Source of the DNA: a virus
Length of the DNA stretch: 38,342 bases
IMG/VR virus record: IMGVR_UViG_3300013120_000020
Coordinates: 1-38,342 of that record
Direction: 5' to 3' (one strand)
The notes beneath the pieces were generated by a model that saw nothing but the letters and a program-made list of their open reading frames with translations, had not been told where the DNA came from and did not search any database. The position numbers and the translations under genes were made by a program. Shown here in pieces: positions 19,758 to 30,265 of the stretch; the stretch's first letter is position 1, and every line of letters begins with the position of its first letter.

Positions 19758-20933
19758 TTATGCACTCGTTAAATAGGTAACATTTACTGTTATCGTCCCC
19801 GAATCAACCGCAGTTGTTAGATCAATCAGGGCTCCCGATGAAGCATTATAGAATGTCAATTCTACCCCTCCGCTTGGACTACGCACTATGGATGCAGCCG
19901 TACCAGATTGATTTCTCCCAATATCCGCAGACAAAACAGCAATTGCAGTACCAGATATAGCTGCATTTAATATTGTAAGAACTCCTCCATTAGCACTCAA
20001 TGAAAAACTTGTAGTAGAGCCACCTTTGCTGAGATTATCTTCAGCAGAGATAACATCTCCATTCCAGTGATTCGCCGTAGAAGGTTTCACGGTAGTTGGA
20101 TTTGTGCCATCTGCTATGGTAAGAGTAACAGCTCGGAGCACTCTTCCTGCTGTTCCATCCCCAAGTATTTCTCCTCCGGTAATTGTCTCGATTTTATCAT
20201 AGATAGCGTTCTTGGTGGGTACTTCTACACTACCATTCCATCCTGCCCCATAAGCCTCATCAGGTACGCTGATATCACTTGTGAATGTACCTCCATCTTC
20301 TAAGTTCACTAATGATTTATCAGCAACAATAGCATCTAATTTAGCGAAAGTGTTTATATCAGTAGAAGCTAATTTCGCATCTAAAGCTGCTTGTAAATCT
20401 AACTGGTCAGATAATGTGCCTGTTATATTTCCCCATGTTCCCCCACCTGTGCCAGCTCTATTCACAAGGGCATCCGCTGCGGCATTCCAACTAATATATT
20501 GGTTAGATTCAGGTGTAGGCCATGAGTAGCCGGTATCTTCCGTAACATCTGCGAGTGTAGCTCGGGCAACTTGTTCATTCAATTGTTGCACCAACATGGT
20601 GAGTCTATCGAGATTATCTTCAACAGTCTGAGCAGGGAAACGATTATAGTCTGTATAATCTGATTCCTGCGTAAGAGGCAATTCACGATATACAATCATG
20701 CTGGAACCACTTGCGAGAGCGACAGTTAGGGTAACAGTTCCATCTTCGCCTGAGCCACCGGAGACAGTATAATCCACTCCTAAAGTAAGAGTTGTTTTGT
20801 CATCTGGTGTAGCGGTTAGATAAGTCTGAACAATAAGATCAGTATTGTCATAAAATGGGTAAGGAAAGTCAAACGCTACTGTCGACCCATCGCCTACATA
20901 AATCTTTTTGTTTAGAGTGGTTTCTACTGTCAT
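19758..20933 (-). CDS. T7-type tail fibre / adaptor protein
   Basis: A 391-residue protein. Its first 130 residues match the N-terminal attachment domain of T7 gp17-like fibres: KKIYVGDGSTVAFDFPYPFYD, TTLTLGVDYTVSGG, SGSSMIVYRELPLTQESD and a helix EDNLDRLTMLVQQLNEQV. The rest is a beta-rich shaft and tip without a recognised binding domain. It probably anchors to the tail nozzle and may carry the large YadA-like fibre encoded downstream. ATG 20933 follows AGGAGGATACC. Confidence 0.82.
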   Translation of the reverse strand: MTVETTLNKKIYVGDGSTVAFDFPYPFYDNTDLIVQTYLTATPDDKTTLTLGVDYTVSGGSGEDGTVTLTVALASGSSMIVYRELPLTQESDYTDYNRFPAQTVEDNLDRLTMLVQQLNEQVARATLADVTEDTGYSWPTPESNQYISWNAAADALVNRAGTGGGTWGNITGTLSDQLDLQAALDAKLASTDINTFAKLDAIVADKSLVNLEDGGTFTSDISVPDEAYGAGWNGSVEVPTKNAIYDKIETITGGEILGDGTAGRVLRAVTLTIADGTNPTTVKPSTANHWNGDVISAEDNLSKGGSTTSFSLSANGGVLTILNAAISGTAIAVLSADIGRNQSGTAASIVRSPSGGVELTFYNASSGALIDLTTAVDSGTITVNVTYLTSA

Positions 20934-20945
20934 GGTATCCTCCTG

Positions 20946-23900
20946 TTATGGGCCAAGCCGTGTTGCTTCCTTTTGCCTGCCGCCGAAAGGCCGTCCCGTT
21001 AGTATTCTCTCGATTCCTTTATAGGGGACTCCCGAGATCATCCCCAATAAGGTCAATCCATGTCTCATCTTTGTGCTCAACTTTTTCCCAGTCATCATCC
21101 ATTGTAATTCTTGCATGGCACTCTGTATGGGGGTTATGCCCCCCCAGTATCCGCTTGACGAAGAATTTATGATATTCCCTAAAATGAACATTGACCCTAA
21201 GTATCCATTGGCAATGTCCCAAAAGAGATCCTCTTCATCCTCCGGCAACCCTTTTCTCGTCATCAATCCTATAACCAAGCCGGGAAGAACGGCATACATA
21301 AATTGTTCCATCGCGAATTTCGAGAATTTACTCTGACCCTTTTTAAGTTTATACCCACTCTCAAGAATAAGATTAAAGTTCTGGTTGGTCTGATTCTTGA
21401 ACATCGTATAAAGCTTCTGTATCTCAGACCCCCGGAAAATAGTCGGCAGGTATAACGTTCCGCCCATTGGCTGCGTCCGGCGAATGACTTTGTCGGCGTA
21501 GTCAACTGCTTCTTTCTCGGACAGATTGCTCTTTATCGCTTTCCTGTATGCTCCCGTCCATACCATCGTGGTTGTGATCTTGTCAGCAGTTTGAATCATC
21601 ATCATCGCCCACCGACGGGCATTGTCGGATATTTTTGCTTGCCCGAATTTCGCAGCAATACTTTGGTTCTTAATCAATAGCTTAAATTCTCGCTCCTGGT
21701 TGAACATCCGATTTTTCATCAACTCTGACTTGCTATCCACCCAGCTCATTAGCTTTTTCCCTTTGACAACAAATTCAGCTGCCCCTCTCACAGCCCACCG
21801 CTTACCCATGTATTGGGCTCCTTGCAGAAATGATACCGGTTGCTTAATGACGGTGTTAAGGTTAAATCCCAATACCGCGAGAACATAATTCGTGCGAATC
21901 TTTCCTGCGAGCCGGTTAATCATATCCCTTTCGATCATCTCTCCGCCGTAGGCAACATCTTTCAGGTGTTTCTCGAATCCTTGCACCCAAGCATCCCCAA
22001 ACCTTTCTCGAACGGCTTGCTGAATATTCTCTGATTGTATCACCCGCCGGACATCCCTAATGACTTCGGCAAATGCGATATAATGCTGAACGTCGGCCAT
22101 GTTCCGATATACATTGCCAAAGTAACTCATTTCCCTAAAGGCCGCACTTGAATTGACGCGGTGTTTCGTAAAAGACTTCTTGGGGGCAGCTTTTCTGGTA
22201 TAAGCTCGCTCAAGGATTCCTTTTTCTATCTCTTCTTTTTTGCTTCGATAATTAGATAATCTCTGTATGGGGAAATAGTTATCTTCTTTCTTGAGGTGTG
22301 TACCTTCAAGCAATGAGAAAACTTTGTCTAATGCCCCGTACTGAGTGGTGTCGTAATAGGTTAGCATCTTATCGACTGCCTTCTTGGCTTCGGGATGTTC
22401 TTTCGAGATCCATGCCTCGAACATATCAATATCGGCGTCAGTCATGCCGCTACCAATTAAGTGTTCCCTGTTGTTCACATTCTGAGAATTGGCATATACA
22501 AACATAGCATAATCGAGGGTGAACCCTTTATACCTTCCAAGATTGTATCTCTTGTGCAGGGCTTTCCCAATATTGATTTTATCGTGCATCTCCTTGAATC
22601 GATCGATCTCCCGGTTGATATTCGATTGACGGGTATTTTGGGCTGTGGCCAATGCCGTGAAAAGATCCTCCATGCCGGCCAACTCATACATGAGCTCTGG
22701 CCGTAAGTGTTCGGAGATGTACCGATTGACAGCTTCTTTGGATTTTCCGATCAAGCTCGCATTAGCATCTTGGAGCACTCTTATCGCTTCATCTTGCATG
22801 GCTCCCTCAAAACCTAGAAATGAAGTAACCCGCTCGATATATCTGTCGAGATCTCTCTTCTCCTGCACCTTGAGCAGTTTTCCTTTGAGCCTGCCCTGAG
22901 CATAAATCTTCATCATCGTATCATGCAACTCTTCTAGTTCTTCAAACGACATCTCCCCGAGAGAAACTTTCTCTGCCTCTTCGAGAATTTCTTTTTGACG
23001 GTCACTGAGATCAACCCCATCCTCGATCGCCCGAGCAAAGAACTCTTTAGCTTTTCCCCTTCGCAGAAGCGTTTTCTTCGTTCTTTTCTTAAGGTCATAC
23101 CCTTTCTTAAGTTCTTCAAGAATATCTTTATACTCAAGGGGCAAGTTCTTCGTAGGTAGTTTCCCAATATCACGGACGTATCTCTTTGTTTTTACCGCTT
23201 GGTCATAAGCGTTATACGCATCAGCCATCTTCTGTATGACCTCGGACATCTTCTTCTCAAGCTGTTTTTCTGTCTGTATCTTGGTAAAGTATGTCATGAA
23301 CTTCGCCTTGCTCGCCTTAGCGAGAGGAGCGGTTCGGATAAGCTCAGATAGTTGTTTTGCCACCCCGCGAGCTTCTTTGACGGCTATTCTTTTGCCTTTC
23401 TTCATTCCACGCTCGATATTCGTGAGTTGTGTTTTGATATATTTCTCTTTAGAAACGGTGACCTCTTCCTTTTGGATAGCTGCGACTTCGCCTTCAAGAT
23501 TCTTAACCGCATTGTCGAGGTTAATTAAATAATCCCGGAAATCCATATCGCTTTCAAATCCAGCCTCGGCAGCAAGAACATCGAGAGGCAAACCGTCTTT
23601 GCTCTTATAATGAGCTGGCAACGCGGCAAGCTCCTCAGCCAAGAAATCTCCCTTATATGGTGCGACTTTATGCAAATACTTCTGACGCTCTTCTTTCCTG
23701 TCGCCAAGCTCTTCTTTGAGAAATTTCCTTTGCTCTTTTCTCTCGGTGATCTCCCCAAGTTCTCTTTCTAGTCTTGCTTCGTATGTCTCGATCTTTCTCT
23801 TAGCGGTTTGAGCAAGGGTTTCCTTGACGGTCGGAGGCGTCACTACTTCTTTCGCTGGCTCTGTTTTCTTTTCTGTCAGGATCTTATCAATCTGTTCATC

Positions 23901-25157
23901 GGTAAGCTCTCTCTCCATCTTCACAGCATCCACTCGTTCCTTAGCTGGATCGAGCTTTTTGTTCTCTCTAATTAATAGCTGAGCCATTGGCTTTGCGGCT
24001 CCCGGAAACGCTAATACTCCTATCTCAACAAGCATCTCTTCCATGTTCGGGATACCAGAGACAACCCTATCCATCACGCTCTCGGGATTCTCGGCCCCAA
24101 AAGTCTCAACCCCGAATAATGCCCTTAAGAAATCGCCTAAGCGTTCTTCTCCTATCTCGGTAATAAGTCCATTCCACCCGGCCTTAGTAAATAGCTTCTC
24201 AACTGCCTCATTGGGCCGCAACCTTTCCCACATCTTTCTGAAACCGCTAACTATCCCCTTTGGCATGAACCTCTGTATATACTTATTAAAATAGAGGCCT
24301 GCCTGCTCAGAGAAGTTCTCGATCGTGACTGTGCCGAAAGATTTGAATAATGATGTCAACGGACTCTCTTGCCCTTGATCTATGATATTGTACCCTTCTG
24401 CCGTAAGCACTAGATTGGAATTGACTTGCCTTTCAGCGTAATTCTCCACGACACGATGAGGCATCCCAGCAGTTCTCATAACTGCGGCCGCTGTACCGCC
24501 AGCAAGCCTTGTGGCGAATGTCTTTGCTTTACTTTTCGCAATAGTCCGTATGGACTTCTCAACTGCTTTCTTAACCCCTTTCTTGCCGATAGTAGCTAGG
24601 CCACCCGTCACCAAGAACTCGATCATATATCCAGGGAGCCCAGCCACACCTTGAGTAATTCTTCCTCCAATTGTATATCCTCTGATTCTTTCTTCTTCTG
24701 CTTTCATGAGAAAAGCATTGACGAGATCGATGTCGTCCTGCTTCCGTTCTTCTGCGTTTCGTGGCTTCTTCACCGCGGCTATGACACCACCAATAGGATG
24801 CCCCGCTAAGCCTCTAGCCCCTCGCGTGAACATTTCTAGTCTACTCTCTGTTTTATAATCATCCGTCTTTAAACGATTAACCGCATCGAGAAGGTCGATT
24901 GCCTTAATCGCTCCTTCTGGATTGAAAGGTATCATTTCTGTTATGTCTTGCCGAACGGCCTGCTCAAAATATCCTATTCTGCCTTTCTCCTTTATCTTTC
25001 GTTCTTCTTCCGGCGAATACTTAAAGAATAGTTCTGGGGCGGCCGTGGGTGGAATATCCTCCCGCCCCATACTCAAGAAATCGCCAAGACGCATCACCTG
25101 TGTGCTTGTCGTCTTTTCGGCGTTCGCAGCTAAATATTGATCTAATCTTTGTGGCAT
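20946..25157 (-). CDS. Large internal virion / DNA ejection protein
   Basis: 1403 residues, by far the largest protein, in the place of T7 gp16. The N-terminus contains glycine/alanine-rich, membrane-active-looking helices (GYMIEFLVTGGLATIGKKG; LAGGTAAAVMRTAG). The middle (about 460-760) is charged coiled coil. The C-terminal part (NRLAGKIRTNYVLAVLGFN, NTVIKQPVSFLQGAQYMG) matches the last domain of large phage ejection or polyvalent proteins. It should leave the head first and help DNA cross the envelope. No lysozyme or transglycosylase motif is evident to me. It begins one base after the preceding stop. Confidence 0.75.
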   Translation of the reverse strand: MPQRLDQYLAANAEKTTSTQVMRLGDFLSMGREDIPPTAAPELFFKYSPEEERKIKEKGRIGYFEQAVRQDITEMIPFNPEGAIKAIDLLDAVNRLKTDDYKTESRLEMFTRGARGLAGHPIGGVIAAVKKPRNAEERKQDDIDLVNAFLMKAEEERIRGYTIGGRITQGVAGLPGYMIEFLVTGGLATIGKKGVKKAVEKSIRTIAKSKAKTFATRLAGGTAAAVMRTAGMPHRVVENYAERQVNSNLVLTAEGYNIIDQGQESPLTSLFKSFGTVTIENFSEQAGLYFNKYIQRFMPKGIVSGFRKMWERLRPNEAVEKLFTKAGWNGLITEIGEERLGDFLRALFGVETFGAENPESVMDRVVSGIPNMEEMLVEIGVLAFPGAAKPMAQLLIRENKKLDPAKERVDAVKMERELTDEQIDKILTEKKTEPAKEVVTPPTVKETLAQTAKRKIETYEARLERELGEITERKEQRKFLKEELGDRKEERQKYLHKVAPYKGDFLAEELAALPAHYKSKDGLPLDVLAAEAGFESDMDFRDYLINLDNAVKNLEGEVAAIQKEEVTVSKEKYIKTQLTNIERGMKKGKRIAVKEARGVAKQLSELIRTAPLAKASKAKFMTYFTKIQTEKQLEKKMSEVIQKMADAYNAYDQAVKTKRYVRDIGKLPTKNLPLEYKDILEELKKGYDLKKRTKKTLLRRGKAKEFFARAIEDGVDLSDRQKEILEEAEKVSLGEMSFEELEELHDTMMKIYAQGRLKGKLLKVQEKRDLDRYIERVTSFLGFEGAMQDEAIRVLQDANASLIGKSKEAVNRYISEHLRPELMYELAGMEDLFTALATAQNTRQSNINREIDRFKEMHDKINIGKALHKRYNLGRYKGFTLDYAMFVYANSQNVNNREHLIGSGMTDADIDMFEAWISKEHPEAKKAVDKMLTYYDTTQYGALDKVFSLLEGTHLKKEDNYFPIQRLSNYRSKKEEIEKGILERAYTRKAAPKKSFTKHRVNSSAAFREMSYFGNVYRNMADVQHYIAFAEVIRDVRRVIQSENIQQAVRERFGDAWVQGFEKHLKDVAYGGEMIERDMINRLAGKIRTNYVLAVLGFNLNTVIKQPVSFLQGAQYMGKRWAVRGAAEFVVKGKKLMSWVDSKSELMKNRMFNQEREFKLLIKNQSIAAKFGQAKISDNARRWAMMMIQTADKITTTMVWTGAYRKAIKSNLSEKEAVDYADKVIRRTQPMGGTLYLPTIFRGSEIQKLYTMFKNQTNQNFNLILESGYKLKKGQSKFSKFAMEQFMYAVLPGLVIGLMTRKGLPEDEEDLFWDIANGYLGSMFILGNIINSSSSGYWGGITPIQSAMQELQWMMTGKKLSTKMRHGLTLLGMISGVPYKGIERILTGRPFGGRQKEATRLGP

Positions 25158-25158
25158 A

Positions 25159-26715
25159 TCATTCTGGTTTAAAACTCGCCGGCTCGATCAATGGTTCACC
25201 ATCTTCGTCAAAGCCTTTAATCTGGACTGCTCCTCCTGGAACATTTATCCAATCGCCAACTTTCTTGCCTATCCATAAAGGATTTTCTTTTTGCACATGG
25301 GCTTTCAATATATCATCAGATTGTTTTTCAAATTCTTCTGGTGAAACATTAGATGGAATTTCAAGCAATTGATTGAGTAGTTCTTTTGTCTCTGCTGGAT
25401 CTCCAGATCCATAGGCATTAACCCAATCTTCCATTTTAGTAACAACACCATCTTCGACTTGGTTCCTCCGCCAAAGTCCAGCAATGCCTCTTTTGAGCCC
25501 TTCCCAAAATCCTTTTCCCTCTAAGAGGTTTGCTTCAATCATACTTTGATCGGCCCCCGTGAGTTTTTGGGTCATTAGCTTATTAGCCTCAGCTTTTGTT
25601 ATCTTTCCTGCCTGGAAAGATTTCCCGATTTCTTCAAATTTTTTATCAAGTTCTATCTCGGGATCAAGAACCATATGGTATAGTTTTATGAATTCAAGAT
25701 TGTCAGTTTCTTTAGCTCCTTCCTTAAAGGCAAAATTGAATATTTCTTTTGCTTTTTGTCCAGAAATTTGTCCAATCTCTGATCCTGTATTTATATACAA
25801 TTCATTAGGATTTAGCGTTCCTCGCATAGCTTGAAGCCATAATTTTGTCTCCGTATTCTTGGAAGCAATTTCTCTTTCTTTCTTTACTTTGTGTTCTTCT
25901 GATTTTGCGAGGGTTCCTGCTGTAGAAATTAAGGTCTTATAATCTTCCGGAGAAATTTCCATACTTTCGAGAATCTTCACTTCATTCGGAGTTATATCAC
26001 CTCTTTTATATGCTTCTGATTCTCTGATCATTTTTGCTGATTCTTTAAATTGTTTATTTATCTCATCAATCTGTATTCTAACTCCTTCTGTTCCTAGATC
26101 AGGATTATCATTCAATATTTTAATAATACGGCTTTTACCCCAATCCCTAATTGTTTGTGTTTGTTTCACGCCAGTTTTTTCATCAATGATTAAACTATTT
26201 ACGCTTCTTTGTATCTCCCCTAGTTCATCCAATATTGCCTGTGGATCTCCAGTATCTACGAAAGTATTCTTATTGACAATTTGACTTTCGAGCCTGCGTG
26301 CTTGGCCCCAATCAATGAATTTGGCATTAACAAGACCGGTTAATTTAATTTCGGCTTGATTTATCGAGTGGCTCTTTTCTGCTTCCCATTGTTTCTTGAG
26401 AATAAGATTCTTGAATGGATATTCTTCGGCTTTGAGTTCGTCGATTTTTCCTTTGTAGGTTTCCCAATCATGAATTGTGCCATTAGTTTTGTACCCATTA
26501 AGAATATTGGATGTCTTTTGGCTTAAAGAAGTCTTAGCGTCGTTATATTGAATCGTATCAACGGCTTGACTAATTCTACCAGCCATTTGACTCATAACAC
26601 TGCCGGCCTGGATAAGAGCTTCTCCTTCACGCCGGGCAGCTTTAGGGCTCATCAACACTGATGCAGGTTGCCGTGATATTTCTCGTCTGCTTTCGTAATG
26701 CGGTAATTTAGGCAC
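25159..26715 (-). CDS. Internal virion protein, 518 aa
   Basis: A largely helical protein with an alanine/glutamine-rich N-terminus (SVMSQMAGRISQAVDTIQYN) and long charged helices. It lies where T7 gp15-type core proteins lie, between the 182-residue protein and the 1403-residue one. GTG 26715 follows GGAGGTATCAA. By position and helical content it is an ejection-complex protein; I cannot confirm the fold. Confidence 0.7.
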   Translation of the reverse strand: MPKLPHYESRREISRQPASVLMSPKAARREGEALIQAGSVMSQMAGRISQAVDTIQYNDAKTSLSQKTSNILNGYKTNGTIHDWETYKGKIDELKAEEYPFKNLILKKQWEAEKSHSINQAEIKLTGLVNAKFIDWGQARRLESQIVNKNTFVDTGDPQAILDELGEIQRSVNSLIIDEKTGVKQTQTIRDWGKSRIIKILNDNPDLGTEGVRIQIDEINKQFKESAKMIRESEAYKRGDITPNEVKILESMEISPEDYKTLISTAGTLAKSEEHKVKKEREIASKNTETKLWLQAMRGTLNPNELYINTGSEIGQISGQKAKEIFNFAFKEGAKETDNLEFIKLYHMVLDPEIELDKKFEEIGKSFQAGKITKAEANKLMTQKLTGADQSMIEANLLEGKGFWEGLKRGIAGLWRRNQVEDGVVTKMEDWVNAYGSGDPAETKELLNQLLEIPSNVSPEEFEKQSDDILKAHVQKENPLWIGKKVGDWINVPGGAVQIKGFDEDGEPLIEPASFKPE

Positions 26716-26742
26716 TTGATACCTCCATAACTAATTATTTTC

Positions 26743-27291
26743 TTACGATAGTATCCATGATCTTTCTGATGCCGATACTGTTCCTGTACCACCTTTTACA
26801 TTAGTAGATCCACCAGTGGCTCCTGCAAAATTAAAGAAGATTTTGCTTGTATCGCTCAAGAGAGAAGTGGCAATCCCAATATTCCTACTTCTACGAATTG
26901 CCCCTATTCTCATATTCCCCATTGTGACAGCACTCAAGGCCTGAGATTTCTCTAGGCTGAGATTATACTGTTCAATATCCTGATCGAGTTGCAATGCAGT
27001 CATTCCACCAATCATTGAATACAAAGCACTCCCACCTAACAAACGCCCCTGGGCAGCAGTTGTGGCAGCATATTTACCGGCCAGTAGCCTCTTCTGACGC
27101 TCTCCTCGCTCTGTGGCTAATCTTTTAGCTTCATCAATTTGCCGAGCCTGCTGTTCATATACAGCTCGGTTATATTTCTCGGCTTCTATTTCAGCCTGAG
27201 AAGCTTGATATTGGCCTGCAATCTGCATCCCCACTCCAGCAACGGCCATTGTTGCCCCAATCATCGCTAATGTTGAAGTTGCTACTGCCAT
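26743..27291 (-). CDS. Internal virion protein, gp14-like, 182 aa
   Basis: It begins with a hydrophobic helix, MAVATSTLAMIGATMAVAGVG. A long Ala/Gln-rich helix follows (YQASQAEIEAEKYNRAVYEQ), then RQKRLLAGKYAATTAAQGRL and an LGGSALYSMIGG segment. This is the usual pattern of the small internal virion protein of podoviruses. The first 20 residues, and the DNA coding them, closely match the start of the small gene at 36654-36923, so the segment seems duplicated. Confidence 0.78.
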   Translation of the reverse strand: MAVATSTLAMIGATMAVAGVGMQIAGQYQASQAEIEAEKYNRAVYEQQARQIDEAKRLATERGERQKRLLAGKYAATTAAQGRLLGGSALYSMIGGMTALQLDQDIEQYNLSLEKSQALSAVTMGNMRIGAIRRSRNIGIATSLLSDTSKIFFNFAGATGGSTNVKGGTGTVSASERSWILS

Positions 27292-27301
27292 ATATCCTCC
27301 C

Positions 27302-29551
27302 TTACCTATCCCATGTATCCATCAATGGCATTGCTGATAGTATGCACATTGGATATGGGTTATCTTGATACACATAGAATTGTCCTTCAAAATCTGCTGT
27401 TGTGTTCGGCAATCTCGCATTTGTTGATCCAGTAAACACTGGCTCAGGATCTCCGAGTAATGTTTGCGGATCTCTAAAATAGACAAGATCAAGATGAGTG
27501 AGATCACCACCTATTTTTATGCCCAATGTCTTATAGACTTTAAGTCCTAATTGATAGACTCTTTTTTTCTTACCCTGGGCTGTTCCTGTTGCTGACCCCG
27601 CTTCAGGCGGCATAGGACGCCAATAAGCAGTATATTGAAGGCCTACTAAAATCACAAAACCATCAGTCTCAATAGATATTGCTCCAGTCGAAACTGTCTC
27701 TTCTTCATCAGTTGCTCCGTCAACATAGACCTGTACAGTTTCTCCTTCTAAATGGTCGAGTCCACTTATATCATTTACACTTACCCCCCATGATCCGGCA
27801 GCATATGAAGTAGCATCAAAGTCAGCTTTGCTCGTTCCAGTGACTACAGTTGGGGACGTATAGCCAGTAATCTCAAGCTCACCAACTCTATTACCGTCTG
27901 TATCGATTGCTCTGATCCTTTGCCCCACGTCCCCAGAAGTAAAATAACTTCCCGAAGCTGTAGCCGTTATCGATCCTGTTTGTGCGTCCAACGAAAGAGT
28001 CACTGAAGCGTCCTCTGTCTCCGTGAATGCGTTATATCGTAAAGCCGAATCAAGATAGTTATATAAATCTTGTCTATCTCCGATGATAGGAGAATCAAAA
28101 TACTCGATATACCTTACCGTAGATCCATCAATAGTCCTGTTGGCTACATACCACACTTGATCGTAAACATCATCTGCTTGAGGTATGGATGCTACTGACT
28201 CATAGAGGCCGTCCGCTCCAGGTGTTTCTTGAGGTGTCCATGCTAAGACTTGCTGATCTATTTCCCGAGTCATACAGGCTATCTTCCCATTGTTCAATAC
28301 AGCATATAGGATATTATAGGGATTCTGCTGAAAGGTCATTTGCTTAATCCCCGACTCGGTGATATGTTCTGATAAGACTGTTACATCTACCGATTTATAG
28401 CTATCGAGATCCCAATAATAATAGAGTTCTCTGACTTTCCTGCCAGGCCTTTGGACATAGTAGACGTAATTACCTATTTTGCGAGGCTGAATAGATTCTG
28501 ATCCCCATCCTGTCTGACGAGCTGTGTTAAGATTAGCAGGGGTAAGACTCTCACCACTGACGCCGGCTGAGATAATAAATTCACCACCAAATGTACCCGC
28601 AGCAAGTCCCTGTCCTGAAGTAAGCCATTTAATATCATTGCTTTGCTCAGTCGCTAAAGTAGCAGCAATACCATCGCCATCAGCTTCGCCTGGAGTATAA
28701 TCTTCATAGATAAATGGCTTTGATCCCCATAGATTCTGTGGTTGATAATCTGTCCTTGCCCAAAATAATCTCTGTTCGTGAAAAGTTACCCGGGCCGGCC
28801 ATCCTCGTTCATCACTCCATGCACCCTCAGCCCAATCATCTGTCGCTGCCGGGCCAGTGCCAAGATCACCAGCTGTACCATCTGAGAGGGCCTGGACATC
28901 TCCGTCTACATGGGTTGTGTCGGTAAAGGCTGTGATCTTAACTGTACCGTCCTTGACTCTCCATACGCTCCCTACATGGTCAGCAGTGAATATGGCGGTT
29001 GATGCTGTAAGTGTAATCCCTGATCCGGTATCAGCTGAGGGGGTAATAGTGGTTGCGGTGATATTGGTATCGATCAATGGGCCTCCAATAAAATCGATAT
29101 CTGAGAGTACCCAATTCGTTGCACCAAATCTCTGTAGTTTAGCCGGCGGATGAGAACCATGAGCTATATAAATCACATCTTTGCTTTGTGCAATATGCAC
29201 ATCGAAAAGCTCATCCTCGGTATATGTATGAGCTACCTCATAAGGAACTGTGCCATCAAAGACTTGCCCTGAATTAGTAAAGAAACGAAAATAATCCTCA
29301 CCAAATTCAATTATTGCTGAATCAGTAGTTGAGAATACAAATTCAAGAAGGCGAGTTTCTTTTGATGAATCTTTAACCTCAGCAGAATAAAAACTCCCTG
29401 GCCTGTTCATATATGGGCCATAAGGAAGAGAGAGGCAATTATAGAGATCATTAGCACCTTGACTATATTGCTGTACGTCACTTCTTCCTTTAAGGAGAGG
29501 ACTCAACTCGCCAGAAGCCCAACTTGTATAGATAGGTGAAACTTTAGGCAT
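27302..29551 (-). CDS. Tail tubular protein B / tail nozzle protein
   Basis: 749 residues, beta-rich. The N-terminus (SPIYTSWASGELSPLLKGRS, DVQQYSQGANDLYNCLSLPYG and MNRPGSFY) is the conserved signature of the podoviral tail nozzle or stabilisation proteins related to T7 gp12. It would assemble below protein A and carry the fibres. Immunoglobulin-like or barrel insertions probably lie at 160-240 and 520-610. It is preceded by a 35-residue gene and followed by the internal virion genes, the normal order. Confidence 0.85.
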   Translation of the reverse strand: MPKVSPIYTSWASGELSPLLKGRSDVQQYSQGANDLYNCLSLPYGPYMNRPGSFYSAEVKDSSKETRLLEFVFSTTDSAIIEFGEDYFRFFTNSGQVFDGTVPYEVAHTYTEDELFDVHIAQSKDVIYIAHGSHPPAKLQRFGATNWVLSDIDFIGGPLIDTNITATTITPSADTGSGITLTASTAIFTADHVGSVWRVKDGTVKITAFTDTTHVDGDVQALSDGTAGDLGTGPAATDDWAEGAWSDERGWPARVTFHEQRLFWARTDYQPQNLWGSKPFIYEDYTPGEADGDGIAATLATEQSNDIKWLTSGQGLAAGTFGGEFIISAGVSGESLTPANLNTARQTGWGSESIQPRKIGNYVYYVQRPGRKVRELYYYWDLDSYKSVDVTVLSEHITESGIKQMTFQQNPYNILYAVLNNGKIACMTREIDQQVLAWTPQETPGADGLYESVASIPQADDVYDQVWYVANRTIDGSTVRYIEYFDSPIIGDRQDLYNYLDSALRYNAFTETEDASVTLSLDAQTGSITATASGSYFTSGDVGQRIRAIDTDGNRVGELEITGYTSPTVVTGTSKADFDATSYAAGSWGVSVNDISGLDHLEGETVQVYVDGATDEEETVSTGAISIETDGFVILVGLQYTAYWRPMPPEAGSATGTAQGKKKRVYQLGLKVYKTLGIKIGGDLTHLDLVYFRDPQTLLGDPEPVFTGSTNARLPNTTADFEGQFYVYQDNPYPMCILSAMPLMDTWDR

Positions 29552-29553
29552 TA

Positions 29554-29661
29554 TTATTCTTTAACCTCTTTCCCACAGATAATACATTCTTTGCTATCCC
29601 CATAAGGTGCTTTTGTACAAGCACCAAAAAAATGAATTATCCATGCGATTATGAAATACAT
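29554..29661 (-). CDS. Tiny membrane or lipoprotein-like protein, 35 aa
   Basis: ATG 29661 starts one base after the tail tubular A stop with AAGGAG ten bases upstream, and the stop is two bases before the tubular B start. The peptide has a hydrophobic start (MYFIIAWIIHFFGAC), a basic patch and CIICGKEVKE, a CxxC pair. It exactly fills the gap between two structural genes. Confidence 0.55.
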   Translation of the reverse strand: MYFIIAWIIHFFGACTKAPYGDSKECIICGKEVKE

Positions 29662-29662
29662 T

Positions 29663-30265
29663 CTATTGAAACTCCTTCATCTGCGGGCCACCCCACTTAC
29701 TATTGACCCAATATTCATCATTCATCTCCGGGGGCGTACCAGTTTGTGAGTTCTCTGATTTCGCTTTCGGCAAAGACACTGATTCATAATATTCAAGCAG
29801 TGCTTGTGATTTAGGCCCTGAGTTGAGAATGGAGAAACTCATTTCATGTGCGAGTTTATCAGAAAAAGCTTCTGAAAACTTAGGAATATATGTACCAGGA
29901 CTCTCATTTTTCCAGACATAGATAATTCCAAGACTTGCTGTATCAGAGAAAATTATATCACCTTCCCGATACCAAGTAGCTCCATCATCAGAGACACCAA
30001 ATATCCTTATTGTATCGTTAGGTACTTGATAGGCGTATGAAAGGGTTGTTCCTGGCGGACTCCATGCTATCTCATCTGATACTTGAGCTAGATTTACCCT
30101 CTTAGTAGCAAACGTCCAAAGACATTCACTGAGGATACTCTCAAGTGAAATGGTATAAACTCTATTCGCTATCCTAGCCTCTTCGCTTGAGTCATCCGTA
30201 GAGGTAATTGGACGTGCCCCAAGTTTGGTTAGTGCTCTATTGATAATTTCGACTTTTGTGGCCAT
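29663..30265 (-). CDS. Tail tubular protein A (adaptor, T7 gp11-like)
   Basis: 200 residues beginning MATKVEIINRALTKLGARPI, the hallmark of gp11-like adaptors. It continues with ANRVYTISLESILSECLWTFATKRVNL and YAYQVPNDTIRIFGV. This protein forms the ring between the portal and the nozzle. ATG 30265 follows AAGGAGGGATTGCA and lies inside the 3' end of the sulfotransferase gene, so the latter is spliced tightly into the structural operon. Confidence 0.9.
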   Translation of the reverse strand: MATKVEIINRALTKLGARPITSTDDSSEEARIANRVYTISLESILSECLWTFATKRVNLAQVSDEIAWSPPGTTLSYAYQVPNDTIRIFGVSDDGATWYREGDIIFSDTASLGIIYVWKNESPGTYIPKFSEAFSDKLAHEMSFSILNSGPKSQALLEYYESVSLPKAKSENSQTGTPPEMNDEYWVNSKWGGPQMKEFQ